From Methylococcaceae bacterium (GTDB lineage Bacteria; Pseudomonadota; Gammaproteobacteria; Methylococcales; Methylomonadaceae): DNA of 64,000 bases. A program made the translations under genes and the position numbers. The notes under the pieces were generated by a model. That model did no database searches, had not been told where the DNA came from, and saw only the letters and a list, made by a program, of their open reading frames with translations. The DNA is taken from NCBI GenBank assembly GCA_016715325.1, contig JADKAL010000003.1, positions 372,001 to 436,000 on the forward strand, given 5' to 3'. How positions within the stretch are numbered: the first letter of the stretch is position 1; the number at the start of each line of letters is the position of its first letter. Shown here piece after piece: positions 47,163-55,188 of this stretch.

Positions 47163-48266
47163 TCAGTATGATTCAATAGCTGAAGACGGAAAAATGAACA
47201 ATGCAGTTGCCGTCTTAACTTTATCTGTCAAAAGCACACTGGCTGTTGGTATAGAAGATGGCAAGTTATAGCTCAAGCATTTGATAAATCGTTGGTTAGC
47301 TTGGGTCAATTCGGTTATCAGTCTAAGTTCATCAGCATTGTCATAGGGAATCCAGTTTTCGGTTACCATCATCAATGTGATCTCCTCAAAAGACGGAATC
47401 CCTGATGCATTGATTCCAAACGTTCCCATGACAATGAGATGCCCACTTTCATTGGCTGACCATAGCTCTAATTCAACATCAAAGCGTTTGCATAGGTGGC
47501 GATAAATGTCATTGTTCAGCATAATATTAAAATCCGGCAAATGCTTAATGACCATTTTATAGCCAAATCTGGCACTGTTAATCTCTTTGACCTCACCAAT
47601 AATCAGCATGAATTGCTGAGGTTTATTGTCTTCATGCAAGTGGCTTAGTGTTGCTATTCTTCGTTCCGCAATATCTTGTTTATGGTCAAGATCAAAAGCC
47701 TCAGGAATGTAAATCAACTTATCCAAAGCAACGTTTTTGGTTGTATTATCTTTGGCGGCTTCATAAAGGTATTTGCGGATGACATGCCAGTTGCGTTTCC
47801 CTGCCATTGCTGGTGACCATTTGTTGAATCCGGCCTGTTCCCATATATATTGCAAGGTGGCACGTAAGCTCAGTTTTTTAGTAACCGTTCTGACGCTGTA
47901 TTTTTCCTGTGTTGTTCCGGCTGGAGTAGTCCTCGAAACTCCTTTGGACAATGCAAAATCAAACTTTAAAGTAGTAAGCCCATCGGCGATATTTTTCTTA
48001 ATGGCCGACCCTAGAAACTGGCCTAATCCAGATAATTCAGCAGGGATTTCATAGGAGCCACAATCGGGATCGTGTTGGCAACCCGTATTGGGCATGCGTT
48101 TGATAATATAAACCCCGTTTACTTTAGCAATGTACATTTCAAGAGCTGGTATTTTACAAAGGCACAATGGTTTACTGTGCCTGCCATAGGCAGACGCTAA
48201 GGCGGGTTGCAACTCACCGTCATCGGCTGAAAACTTTTGTCCCTCAATGAGGTAATTCGGTTTCAT
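47163..48266 (-). CDS. DUF1173 family protein
   Basis: This protein of about 367 residues has the DUF1173 pattern: a start like YLIEGQKFSADDGELQPALA, LCLCK near residue 35, MYIAKVNGVYIIKRMPNTG, then DPDCGSYE and ELSGLGQFLG. The first part holds several cysteines that could bind a metal. The family is found on conjugative elements and plasmids and has no known function. The ATG at 48266 lies 4 bases after the stop of the transglycosylase gene and gives a normal start; longer versions from upstream ATGs overlap that gene. It is the last gene of the trb operon. Confidence 0.8.
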   Translation of the reverse strand: MKPNYLIEGQKFSADDGELQPALASAYGRHSKPLCLCKIPALEMYIAKVNGVYIIKRMPNTGCQHDPDCGSYEIPAELSGLGQFLGSAIKKNIADGLTTLKFDFALSKGVSRTTPAGTTQEKYSVRTVTKKLSLRATLQYIWEQAGFNKWSPAMAGKRNWHVIRKYLYEAAKDNTTKNVALDKLIYIPEAFDLDHKQDIAERRIATLSHLHEDNKPQQFMLIIGEVKEINSARFGYKMVIKHLPDFNIMLNNDIYRHLCKRFDVELELWSANESGHLIVMGTFGINASGIPSFEEITLMMVTENWIPYDNADELRLITELTQANQRFIKCLSYNLPSSIPTASVLLTDKVKTATALFIFPSSAIESY

Positions 48267-48270
48267 TGTT

Positions 48271-48897
48271 TCACCATTTGGATGCCGAAATGTTTTTACC
48301 ATCAATCCAGCCAGAATGATGGGATTGAATGGTATTCCAATGCGTATTATCGAAGCCCTGTACCCTGATGGGCGCAGAATAAGCAGCAAACACAGTTGAA
48401 CCTTGTGTCTTAGCTGATTTTGGATTTTGCTCGATTTGAACAATGGGTAGATTGCTTGTTCTTACCTTTGATTTGGTAAATACCATTAATTGATGGGTAA
48501 GCTTAGAAGCACGGCTGATCAGTTTCGCCCGATAACGGCGATTGTAATAAGGTGTTTTGGAATGATAATTTGCTGCCCGTTGCCAGATATCGCCCTTATC
48601 GTTTTGGATATGCCCTGCAAGCCGCCATGCCGCTAAATAATAAGGGTAACAACCGTTGCCGAGAACATGATGTTCATTAATACCGAAGCGTAGTAAATCG
48701 GCCAAGGAAACCGTGTTGATTTGCATGACCCCATAATCATAAGTGCCATTGCTGTTGCGTACCTTTTGCCCTGGTTTGCCACCTTCTTGTTCTGCCACAG
48801 CCAGCAAGACCAATGCGGGGATGTGGTAATGGTTCGCGGCTTGAATAGAACATTCAATCCGTTCTTGTAGGTAGAATGATGGAATATCGGCTTGCAT
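48271..48897 (-). CDS. Conjugal lytic transglycosylase, VirB1/TrbN-like
   Basis: This is a 208-residue lytic transglycosylase with an SLT domain. The catalytic glutamate is Glu36 in LLAVAEQEGG, followed by YDYGVMQINT and a AAWRLAGHI segment near residue 107. It opens the cell wall locally so that the conjugation machine can be built. No clear signal peptide is seen from the ATG at 48897, which lies 7 bases after the trbL stop; a TTG further upstream would overlap trbL. The position after trbL is comparable to trbN of RP4. Confidence 0.85.
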   Translation of the reverse strand: MQADIPSFYLQERIECSIQAANHYHIPALVLLAVAEQEGGKPGQKVRNSNGTYDYGVMQINTVSLADLLRFGINEHHVLGNGCYPYYLAAWRLAGHIQNDKGDIWQRAANYHSKTPYYNRRYRAKLISRASKLTHQLMVFTKSKVRTSNLPIVQIEQNPKSAKTQGSTVFAAYSAPIRVQGFDNTHWNTIQSHHSGWIDGKNISASKW

Positions 48898-48904
48898 GAC
48901 TTGT

Positions 48905-50371
48905 TTACCCCATTTTTGTTTTCTTATCGCGGAAGGCGGCAACTTCAGCATTGACGTCAGGGGTTTCTTTACCTGATTTCATGCCAGAGCGTTGTTGGGC
49001 TAAAGCTCCAGGATTAGCAATTGCCGTTGCCAGTTTGCCGCCGAAGGTATTCTCACGGATGTTTTGCTTGGTTTGGGCGAATTTATCTTTGGCGAGTTCT
49101 CCAATCCCTCTTGCCATAGCTTTACCGAAGGATTCACTGACACCCTTTTGGCTGGAAGCTGAAACTGACATTTTTGAATCACTGGCTTGCTGTCCCATTG
49201 GGTTTTCACTTGTGGTTGATGTGCTTGTGTTACTCATGCCACCAATACTTCCAACCGCATCCCCCATTGCCGCTGCAAGTGAATTACTGCTTGAACTATT
49301 AGAATTGTTTCCGTTAGCTCCAAACACTGATGACAGACTCGAAGCGGATGAACTGTCACCACTAGAAGCTTTCATGGCCGCGTGGAGTGCCATGGCTCCA
49401 CCCGTCATCGATTGTGCTGTTGAAATAGAGGCTTGGGCGGCTTGGTTGGCGACCGCTGCAGCGGTGGCAGCGCCTGCCAACAATGCGCCCGTTCCTGCTT
49501 GCCCGATATGGCCGGTATTGATGTGGCCTGTGACGATCGACGACACCATCGTTGGCACTTTGTTCGCCAAGTTATATAAGGCGATGGTGGCTAGCAGGAT
49601 GACTCCCAATTCTTTAATTACCACCTCTGCTGATAGGGTGCTAATCAGATCATTCAAGAAGGTTTGACCGATGCCGACGATTAATATCATCACCATCAAC
49701 TGAGTGCCTACCATCAACACATTCTTGTAAAAGGCAATGGCGATATCCGAAGTCCAGCGTGAACCGCCAAATCCTAAAAAGAAAATTCCGGCATAGGCCA
49801 AAATCCAGCTCGCTATGGTCAATAGCATCATATTAACGGCAATCAAACCGAATAACGCCAAAATGACCAGGGCTATTGCCGTTGCGACGATGGCGTGTGC
49901 CATTGACCCAAAGGAGAAGTCCGTGGCATCGATTATTTTGGTAAAAAAATCCAGTGCCATATTGATGACTGTTCCTGGTGTCACAACACTGGATACATGG
50001 GCAGCTTCTCCAGCAATCCCTTTCAAGGAATTGATAAAAGCCATGGACATTTGTGGACCGTTGTCGAGCAACCATAAATAAAACCCGGTGAAACCTAAAA
50101 AGCGGATCAGTTCGACAAAGAAATCTGAAATATCGGCTTTTTTAAGTGCCAAAATACCAAATGTCCAAACCATGCTGATCAGCGTCAACCCCCAAAACAA
50201 TTGGTATGCATGTTTTTTGATCGTGCTTTCCCAGCTGGTTGCCGCCGTTTGGTATTTGGCCATCACTCGGTTAAAGGCATCGGCATCCAGGGTAGCAGCA
50301 GACGAATCATTCACTATCAAGATCAATAATGAAAACGCCAATAAAGTCACAATGAGCTTTTTGCTTGGCAT
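48905..50371 (-). CDS. trbL: P-type conjugative transfer protein TrbL (VirB6-like)
   Basis: TrbL is the polytopic inner membrane channel component of the mating-pair machine. A signal peptide (about 1-25) is followed by six or so membrane helices between residues 55 and 300. The C-terminal 190 residues are Ala/Ser/Gly-rich, then Ser-rich and polar, a typical cytosolic or periplasmic TrbL tail. The 488-residue length is normal. It begins 12 bases after the second small membrane protein and is 7 bases ahead of the transglycosylase gene. Confidence 0.92.
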   Translation of the reverse strand: MPSKKLIVTLLAFSLLILIVNDSSAATLDADAFNRVMAKYQTAATSWESTIKKHAYQLFWGLTLISMVWTFGILALKKADISDFFVELIRFLGFTGFYLWLLDNGPQMSMAFINSLKGIAGEAAHVSSVVTPGTVINMALDFFTKIIDATDFSFGSMAHAIVATAIALVILALFGLIAVNMMLLTIASWILAYAGIFFLGFGGSRWTSDIAIAFYKNVLMVGTQLMVMILIVGIGQTFLNDLISTLSAEVVIKELGVILLATIALYNLANKVPTMVSSIVTGHINTGHIGQAGTGALLAGAATAAAVANQAAQASISTAQSMTGGAMALHAAMKASSGDSSSASSLSSVFGANGNNSNSSSSNSLAAAMGDAVGSIGGMSNTSTSTTSENPMGQQASDSKMSVSASSQKGVSESFGKAMARGIGELAKDKFAQTKQNIRENTFGGKLATAIANPGALAQQRSGMKSGKETPDVNAEVAAFRDKKTKMG

Positions 50372-50383
50372 CGTAAACCTAAC

Positions 50384-50725
50384 CTAATAGCCGATTGCCT
50401 TTGCCGGTTTGTAAGCGCCTTGCTTAAACTTTTTCATTTTAGAGACAGGCTCTTTATGGGATTCTGGTTTGGTAATAACTATTTGGGTAAGTAACCTATT
50501 TTGCTCAGCTTGTGCCGCTTGGATGCTTTTCAAGAGCGGGATAAGCTGCTTTATGTCTTGGTCTAAAGAAGGTTGTGATTTTTCGTTGTTCAACAGTTGC
50601 TGTAAGACCCTCTGATTTTCTGCTTGTAGTTGATATACCGCGATCACGCCAACCAAGATCAAACTTAATAGGACTACAATGAAGCTATACAGCTTATGTT
50701 GCATGATTAAAGAAATGAGCTTCAT
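50384..50725 (-). CDS. Small membrane protein with TrbJ-like C-terminal tail (second)
   Basis: This 113-residue protein sits in the trbK position. It has a short basic N-terminus, one membrane helix at about residues 13-32 and a Gln/Leu-rich helical region of about 35-85. It ends KFKQGAYKPAKAIGY. The positive-inside rule puts the C-terminus in the periplasm. The last 15 residues repeat those of TrbJ and of the preceding small protein. It starts 4 bases after that protein's stop. No lipobox is seen, unlike RP4 TrbK. It could be an entry-exclusion or assembly factor; this is inference. Confidence 0.8.
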   Translation of the reverse strand: MKLISLIMQHKLYSFIVVLLSLILVGVIAVYQLQAENQRVLQQLLNNEKSQPSLDQDIKQLIPLLKSIQAAQAEQNRLLTQIVITKPESHKEPVSKMKKFKQGAYKPAKAIGY

Positions 50726-50729
50726 GACA

Positions 50730-50936
50730 CTAATACCCGATTTCTTTGGCCGGTTTATAAGTGCCGCTTTTAAATTTGTCCATTTTTTCGGCGGATTCCG
50801 TTGAAGTTTGGTGTTGCGAAGGGTTGGACTCGCTCATTTGGTTAACCAAGACCACGATAATACTTACAACAAAAACCAGTAGTAAAACGATGCTGGCAAT
50901 ACGATACTGATTAAATAATGAGAGGATAGTTTTCAT
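50730..50936 (-). CDS. Small membrane protein with TrbJ-like C-terminal tail (first)
   Basis: This 68-residue protein has a membrane helix at about residues 11-32, then a short Ser/Gln-rich stretch, then the tail KFKSGTYKPAKEIGY. I chose ATG 50936, 4 bases after the trbJ stop, because the upstream part of the longer frame overlaps trbJ and looks non-coding. The topology should be N-in, C-out. The tail matches TrbJ at 12 of 15 positions. It lies in the trbK position but lacks a lipoprotein signal. Function unknown. Confidence 0.78.
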   Translation of the reverse strand: MKTILSLFNQYRIASIVLLLVFVVSIIVVLVNQMSESNPSQHQTSTESAEKMDKFKSGTYKPAKEIGY

Positions 50937-50940
50937 AGCA

Positions 50941-51720
50941 TTAATACCCCGTTTCTTTGGCTGGCGAGTATTTTCCACTCTTAAATTTTTCCTCCAGTGC
51001 TTTCGCTCTGGCCTCCTTGTCGTTTTGTACGGCCATTTGGGTCGCCAAGGCATTTTGTTGGGCGACTAATAACCCACGGATTTGCAGCAATTGGTTGGCT
51101 TGTTCGCTGGCCAATTCATTGGCGGCTTGCAGGGCTTGTAACCGTCCTGTGGATGATTGCGCGGCCTGTTGCAATTGCCGTAGGTGTGCAGAGTCTTTTT
51201 GCAGGGTTTGCTGTTGCTGGTCAACACCCCTGAACAGGGCATCGTTGGCTTTTTTTCGTGCTTCCGAACTTAATCGGTCAATCTCAGCCAATTTCGCAAG
51301 ATCTGCAACAGTACAACTGTTAGCGCCAATGCAGGGCAAGCTCCGGTAATAGTCGATCACCTGGAATTGTCCGAGGAAGTTGTCGAAACTGCCCAGCTGG
51401 TTTTTAAAGTTATCGATGGTATTGGTGATGCCCAACAATTGTGTGATCGTGCCTTGGGCATCATCCCAATTGAAACGGGTCAGTTGCTTGCTGTTTTGCA
51501 CCATGTCGTCAAGTTGCTGCTTTGCCGTCATCAATTCCCGCAATTGGGTGGTGTATTGTTCAACCTGCTTGAGTTCCTGGGTGACTTCAGAAATCGCGGC
51601 TGTAATGTTTTGGGCAAAGTTGTTGGGGTCGTAAACAATATCGCCCATGCCAAAAATAGCGTGAGCCGGTGCGGTCATCATTAACGTCATTAGGAATAGG
51701 ATTCTTCGTAAGCATTTCAT
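50941..51720 (-). CDS. trbJ: P-type conjugative transfer protein TrbJ (VirB5-like)
   Basis: TrbJ is the exported minor-pilus or tip component. A signal peptide (about 1-23, MKCLRR...TAPAHA) is followed by IFGMGDIVYDPNNFAQ, the usual TrbJ start of the mature part, and a long helical region. It ends KFKSGKYSPAKETGY. The ATG at 51720 has an AGGAG ribosome site nine bases upstream. In the sequence as given the frame also runs on from trbI without a stop, but the ribosome site and signal peptide show TrbJ is a separate protein of 259 residues. Confidence 0.9.
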   Translation of the reverse strand: MKCLRRILFLMTLMMTAPAHAIFGMGDIVYDPNNFAQNITAAISEVTQELKQVEQYTTQLRELMTAKQQLDDMVQNSKQLTRFNWDDAQGTITQLLGITNTIDNFKNQLGSFDNFLGQFQVIDYYRSLPCIGANSCTVADLAKLAEIDRLSSEARKKANDALFRGVDQQQQTLQKDSAHLRQLQQAAQSSTGRLQALQAANELASEQANQLLQIRGLLVAQQNALATQMAVQNDKEARAKALEEKFKSGKYSPAKETGY

Positions 51721-53076
51721 CAGTTCACTCCTGTAGGAATAATCAAAAGCTTGATACGGCTTAGTAAACGTGAGGTCTTTGGTGACTACCACGTTAAAGC
51801 GGAAACCGGGGCGGATTTCCAAGGTGGGGGCAATATTGAGGTTTTTGGCGATCATTTGCGCGGTAACTTGACCCAGTTGCTGGCCTAAAGCCTGGTTTAA
51901 GGCACCAGCGGTTGTTTGTTGGTTGTAATACTGGCCATTGTTGCCGCCAGCGTTATTGCCGTTTAATTGAGACAGCGAAGTTGCGGCGATCACCGCTGAC
52001 ATGAGGAACGCCGAACCGAAGGTGCGGACAAAATGATGGTTGGTTTGGTCGTTAAAGCCGGAATAACCCGAACTGTCGGCTCCTGGCATGGCACCAATAT
52101 CAAACGCTTTGCCATCCGGAAAGATGATACGTTGCCAAGCCACCAGTAAGCGTTCTTGGCCATAGGCGACATCGCTGTCATAACTGCCGACCAAGCGTGA
52201 TCCTAAAGGGATCAATAGGTGCCGTCCAGTTGCGGTGTCATAGACGTTTTGCCCCACTTGAGCCAGGATTTGGCCAGGACTGTCGGAATTAATACCGCCA
52301 ATCAAGGTGCCAGGAATCACAAAACCGGCGCGTAATTCATAACGCGTTTCTGGTGGCTCCTGTTGCGAAGGGGATTGCCAGCGATTAGCACCATCCAAAC
52401 TATCGAATGCTTGATAACTGCCATTATGATTGGCAATGCCTGGTCCCGATTGGGAAGGTAGTATCCCCGCGGCCTTCAGTGAATTGAGGGTTTGCTGGTA
52501 ACGTTCAATGGGATCTTTGGAAGCAGTGCTGTTCTTGTCTATCTCCCGTTTTAAGTCGTCGAGTTGTTCGGTTAACGAGTTCCCTTCTTTATGGAGTTCA
52601 CCCGTCGCCAGAGCAACCTGTGATTTGGAGCTGATCGCCGACCTGGTTTGCTCCAGTTTGGCGCTACGAAGCTCCTGCAGTTCCGCTTCCAAAGCGGCCT
52701 GTTTTTCATCTTTAGCAGGGACATCATTGGGTGTCGGCGGGAGTGGCGGCGCTGGATTATCTTTGGGCTGTGCTGTAGGTAATTTATCCGGCATGGCAAG
52801 CGGTGGCCTCGCCGAAGGGATAAAGCCCGTCCGATGGGTGCCCACAATTTGGCTGGCCTGGTCTGTGGATTCGGAAGGCCGTTGGATTTCGTCCTTTTCC
52901 TGCCGCAGTTGGTTTTGGCTGCGATGTACCATCACCAGCATCATGGTCAGGACAAACACGACTGAAACGGCGCTGATAATGTACAGCGGCACATTATTGA
53001 CCCGGCGAACGCCCGGTTCTACTTCAAAGCCGTCGTCCAGGTCGAAATTATCAGAATCGGAACGTGTGCCGGTCAT
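51721..53076 (-). CDS. trbI: Conjugal transfer protein TrbI (VirB10-like), stop codon lost
   Basis: TrbI spans both membranes as the core-complex scaffold. A cytosolic N-terminus, one membrane helix (about residues 31-54), a Pro-rich and coiled-coil linker and the C-terminal VirB10 domain (RYELRAGFVIPGTLIGGINSD-type motif near residue 245, and LIPLGSRLVGSYDS) are seen. The start ATGA overlaps the trbH stop. TrbI proteins normally stop a few residues after TFTKPYQ. Here the frame runs into trbJ; one extra T in the run complementary to 51745-51748 would give AF-stop, about 444 residues. Confidence 0.87.
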
Positions 53077-53507
53077 TTGCGGTACGACCAATAGTTAGGT
53101 TTTCTTAAATTATTCGCATCGTACAAACGGCTGAGTTGCTCATCGCCAATGTTCAGGGTTAAGCGATAATAGCCGTACTGCGCGACATTCGTCAGGGCAT
53201 CTAGGACGTAGGAGAGTTGTTTGCCACCGGACTTAGGGACGGTAGCGGCGTCTTCCTTGATTTCATCTAACGCATAACCGCAATGACGAAGCTGGCTTTT
53301 AAAGCGGTTATCGAATAAAGTCCCCGCATCCGCTTTCAGCACTAAATGGGTTTTGGCAGGCGGGTATAAAGTTGCCAATTGTCCGCTCGCGTCCTTGGCG
53401 ATGGTGGTGAATGCGCTTTCCGGCAGAGGTGGTACCAAGGTTTGATCGGCACAGGCTGAGAGCAAAAACAGGATGCCGACACCTTTGGCAATTAAGACCG
53501 ATTTCAT
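53073..53507 (-). CDS. trbH: Conjugal transfer lipoprotein TrbH-like
   Basis: This 144-residue protein has a short signal sequence with lipobox LLSAC (Cys19), so it should be an outer-membrane lipoprotein in the mating machine, comparable to VirB7 or TrbH. The rest has a mixed alpha/beta pattern. It lies between trbG (gap 2 bases) and trbI (overlap 4 bases), the trbH place in RP4. Sequence likeness to RP4 TrbH is not obvious by eye; the name rests on order and lipobox. Confidence 0.8.
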   Translation of the reverse strand: MKSVLIAKGVGILFLLSACADQTLVPPLPESAFTTIAKDASGQLATLYPPAKTHLVLKADAGTLFDNRFKSQLRHCGYALDEIKEDAATVPKSGGKQLSYVLDALTNVAQYGYYRLTLNIGDEQLSRLYDANNLRKPNYWSYRK

Positions 53508-53509
53508 GG

Positions 53510-54451
53510 CTAATGCTCCCGCTCAATGGTGATTTTATCCTGGTCGCTACCGACACCCGCCACCAAGATGACTTTTTCAGGCAGGCCATCGACGATAAAA
53601 CGGTTCGATTGCACCCGGTAATTAACGATGACTTGTTCATCATCGGCAAACAGGCCACTTTTCTCCCTGATCGCCAATAAGGTCGGGGCTTCGGTTTGTG
53701 CCATCGCTTCCGGCATCTGGATGATGGTTTTTGCACCATCGTTGAACACCCGAACCGGTTTCCAGGGTGCATCACCGCTAACGGTGTAGGCAAAGTTCAG
53801 GTTACCCAGGTATTCGCCAGTTTCTGGCAGGGTTTGCTGTTCCTTGGTTTTTTCTGCCCGTTGGTGAATATGTTTCCATTTTTCCAAGGCTTCCTCCGGG
53901 TAAACAAAGGAAATCTGTGCCATGTATTCGCTGCGGTGTGAGCGCAACTGGATGTTATAAGTTCGGCGGTCGGTGGTGACGACCATATTGGTGCTGAGGT
54001 TAACGTCTAAGGGCTTGACGATAATATGCTGAATTTCATTGGTGCCACGTCCGGTGACTGCCGGTTCGAGCAGCCAACGGGCGGTATCGCCCATATTCAC
54101 CCCGGAAATCTGTTCGCCCGGTTGTAAGGCAATGTCACAGACCTGAAGGACTGCACAAACGATCCTGGGTTGGTTTGGGCCAAAGACAAACTGGATAAAA
54201 CCTTGTTTGCCTTGGCTTGCGCTGACTTTATTATGTTTGCCAGGATTTCGCCATTGGTTGCCTATTTCTAAGGCTTGCTTTTCCAAGGGCGACAATACCG
54301 GGTTTTGCTCGCCCAAATAGGCATCGGGAAGTTTGCCATAATCGTTTACGGTTTCCGGCGGCAAGGGCGGCAAACCAATGTCTTTAGCCCATGAAGTAAA
54401 TGAGGCTATTGTCATAAGCAAAAACACTGAAAAATGTGATTTGTTTCCCAT
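53510..54451 (-). CDS. trbG: P-type conjugative transfer protein TrbG (VirB9-like)
   Basis: TrbG forms the outer membrane part of the core complex with TrbI and TrbH. A signal peptide (about residues 1-22, ending SWA-K) precedes the mature protein. The VirB9 N-terminal beta domain has VCDIALQPGEQ-like and HIIVKPLDVNLSTNMVVTTD segments, and the C-terminal domain ends near IVNYRVQSNRFIVDGLPEK. The 313-residue length fits. The start overlaps the trbF stop by one base. Confidence 0.93.
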   Translation of the reverse strand: MGNKSHFSVFLLMTIASFTSWAKDIGLPPLPPETVNDYGKLPDAYLGEQNPVLSPLEKQALEIGNQWRNPGKHNKVSASQGKQGFIQFVFGPNQPRIVCAVLQVCDIALQPGEQISGVNMGDTARWLLEPAVTGRGTNEIQHIIVKPLDVNLSTNMVVTTDRRTYNIQLRSHRSEYMAQISFVYPEEALEKWKHIHQRAEKTKEQQTLPETGEYLGNLNFAYTVSGDAPWKPVRVFNDGAKTIIQMPEAMAQTEAPTLLAIREKSGLFADDEQVIVNYRVQSNRFIVDGLPEKVILVAGVGSDQDKITIEREH

Positions 54452-55188
54452 CAGGGCTGCCCTCCTAATTGCTTGCTCCAGGAAAAGTCTTTGACATAAA
54501 TACCCAGAGGGTTCTTAAAAAGCTGTTCCTCGGTGGTTTCAGGGGTGGGGGCTACTAAATATACGGTGATCAATGCCCGCCATTTTTCCGGCATCTTGGT
54601 TTCAAAGCCTTGGCGGTCTCGGGTGGTTTCGGTCCAATCGAGTTGCCAGGTTTCATCACTTAAGGGTAGTGCCGAATCGATTTGTACCGATACGCCTTCC
54701 TTTTGCGCCCTGACAAAGGGCGTGGATTTATCGCTACTGTTGTACCATTGGTTCATTTTTTCCATCGCAGGGTCATTGTGCGTAATTGAGGCATAGACCC
54801 GATAAATGGCATCGGATTGGAGTTGGGCATCCGGGGTCACCAGTCGGGCATCGCTAATCAGGGAAGCTAGCCGCGCCCGGATGACCAGTTGTTTGTTGGC
54901 ATCGTTAAGCCCTTCGGCTGTGCCGATAGCCAGAGGTTGACCGAGTTTATCAACCTCAATAATATGCGGCACAAATTTGGTCTGGCTACCGATGTAAATG
55001 ATGCCGCCGACTCCTGCCAAACCGACCAATAAGGCCAATAACGCCAGCAGGATAATGGTTTGCCGCTCCACCGCCAGACTTTTGATATTGTCGTTCCAGG
55101 ATCGTCGGGCATTAAAATACGGGTTTTCCGTGAGTTTTCCGCTCTGTAGGGTTGGAGAACTGATGGGCTTTTTGATAAAAATGTTCAT
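54451..55188 (-). CDS. trbF: Conjugal transfer protein TrbF (VirB8-like)
   Basis: TrbF is an inner membrane protein with one helix (about residues 44-69) and a periplasmic NTF2-like VirB8 domain. PHIIEVDKLGQ just after the helix is typical. It nucleates assembly of the mating machine. The 245-residue length is normal. A GGAGG ribosome site lies at the right distance, and the start overlaps the trbE stop by 4 bases (ATGA). Confidence 0.93.
   Translation of the reverse strand: MNIFIKKPISSPTLQSGKLTENPYFNARRSWNDNIKSLAVERQTIILLALLALLVGLAGVGGIIYIGSQTKFVPHIIEVDKLGQPLAIGTAEGLNDANKQLVIRARLASLISDARLVTPDAQLQSDAIYRVYASITHNDPAMEKMNQWYNSSDKSTPFVRAQKEGVSVQIDSALPLSDETWQLDWTETTRDRQGFETKMPEKWRALITVYLVAPTPETTEEQLFKNPLGIYVKDFSWSKQLGGQP

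Noticed and set aside
48951..49667. A 238-residue open frame on the plus strand opposite trbL
   Set aside because: It is a shadow of the trbL frame; it has low-complexity composition, no ribosome site and lies antisense to a well-supported gene.
50941..53076. A natural TrbI-TrbJ fusion protein
   Set aside because: TrbJ has its own AGGAG site and signal peptide, and TrbI normally stops just before. A lost stop is simpler.
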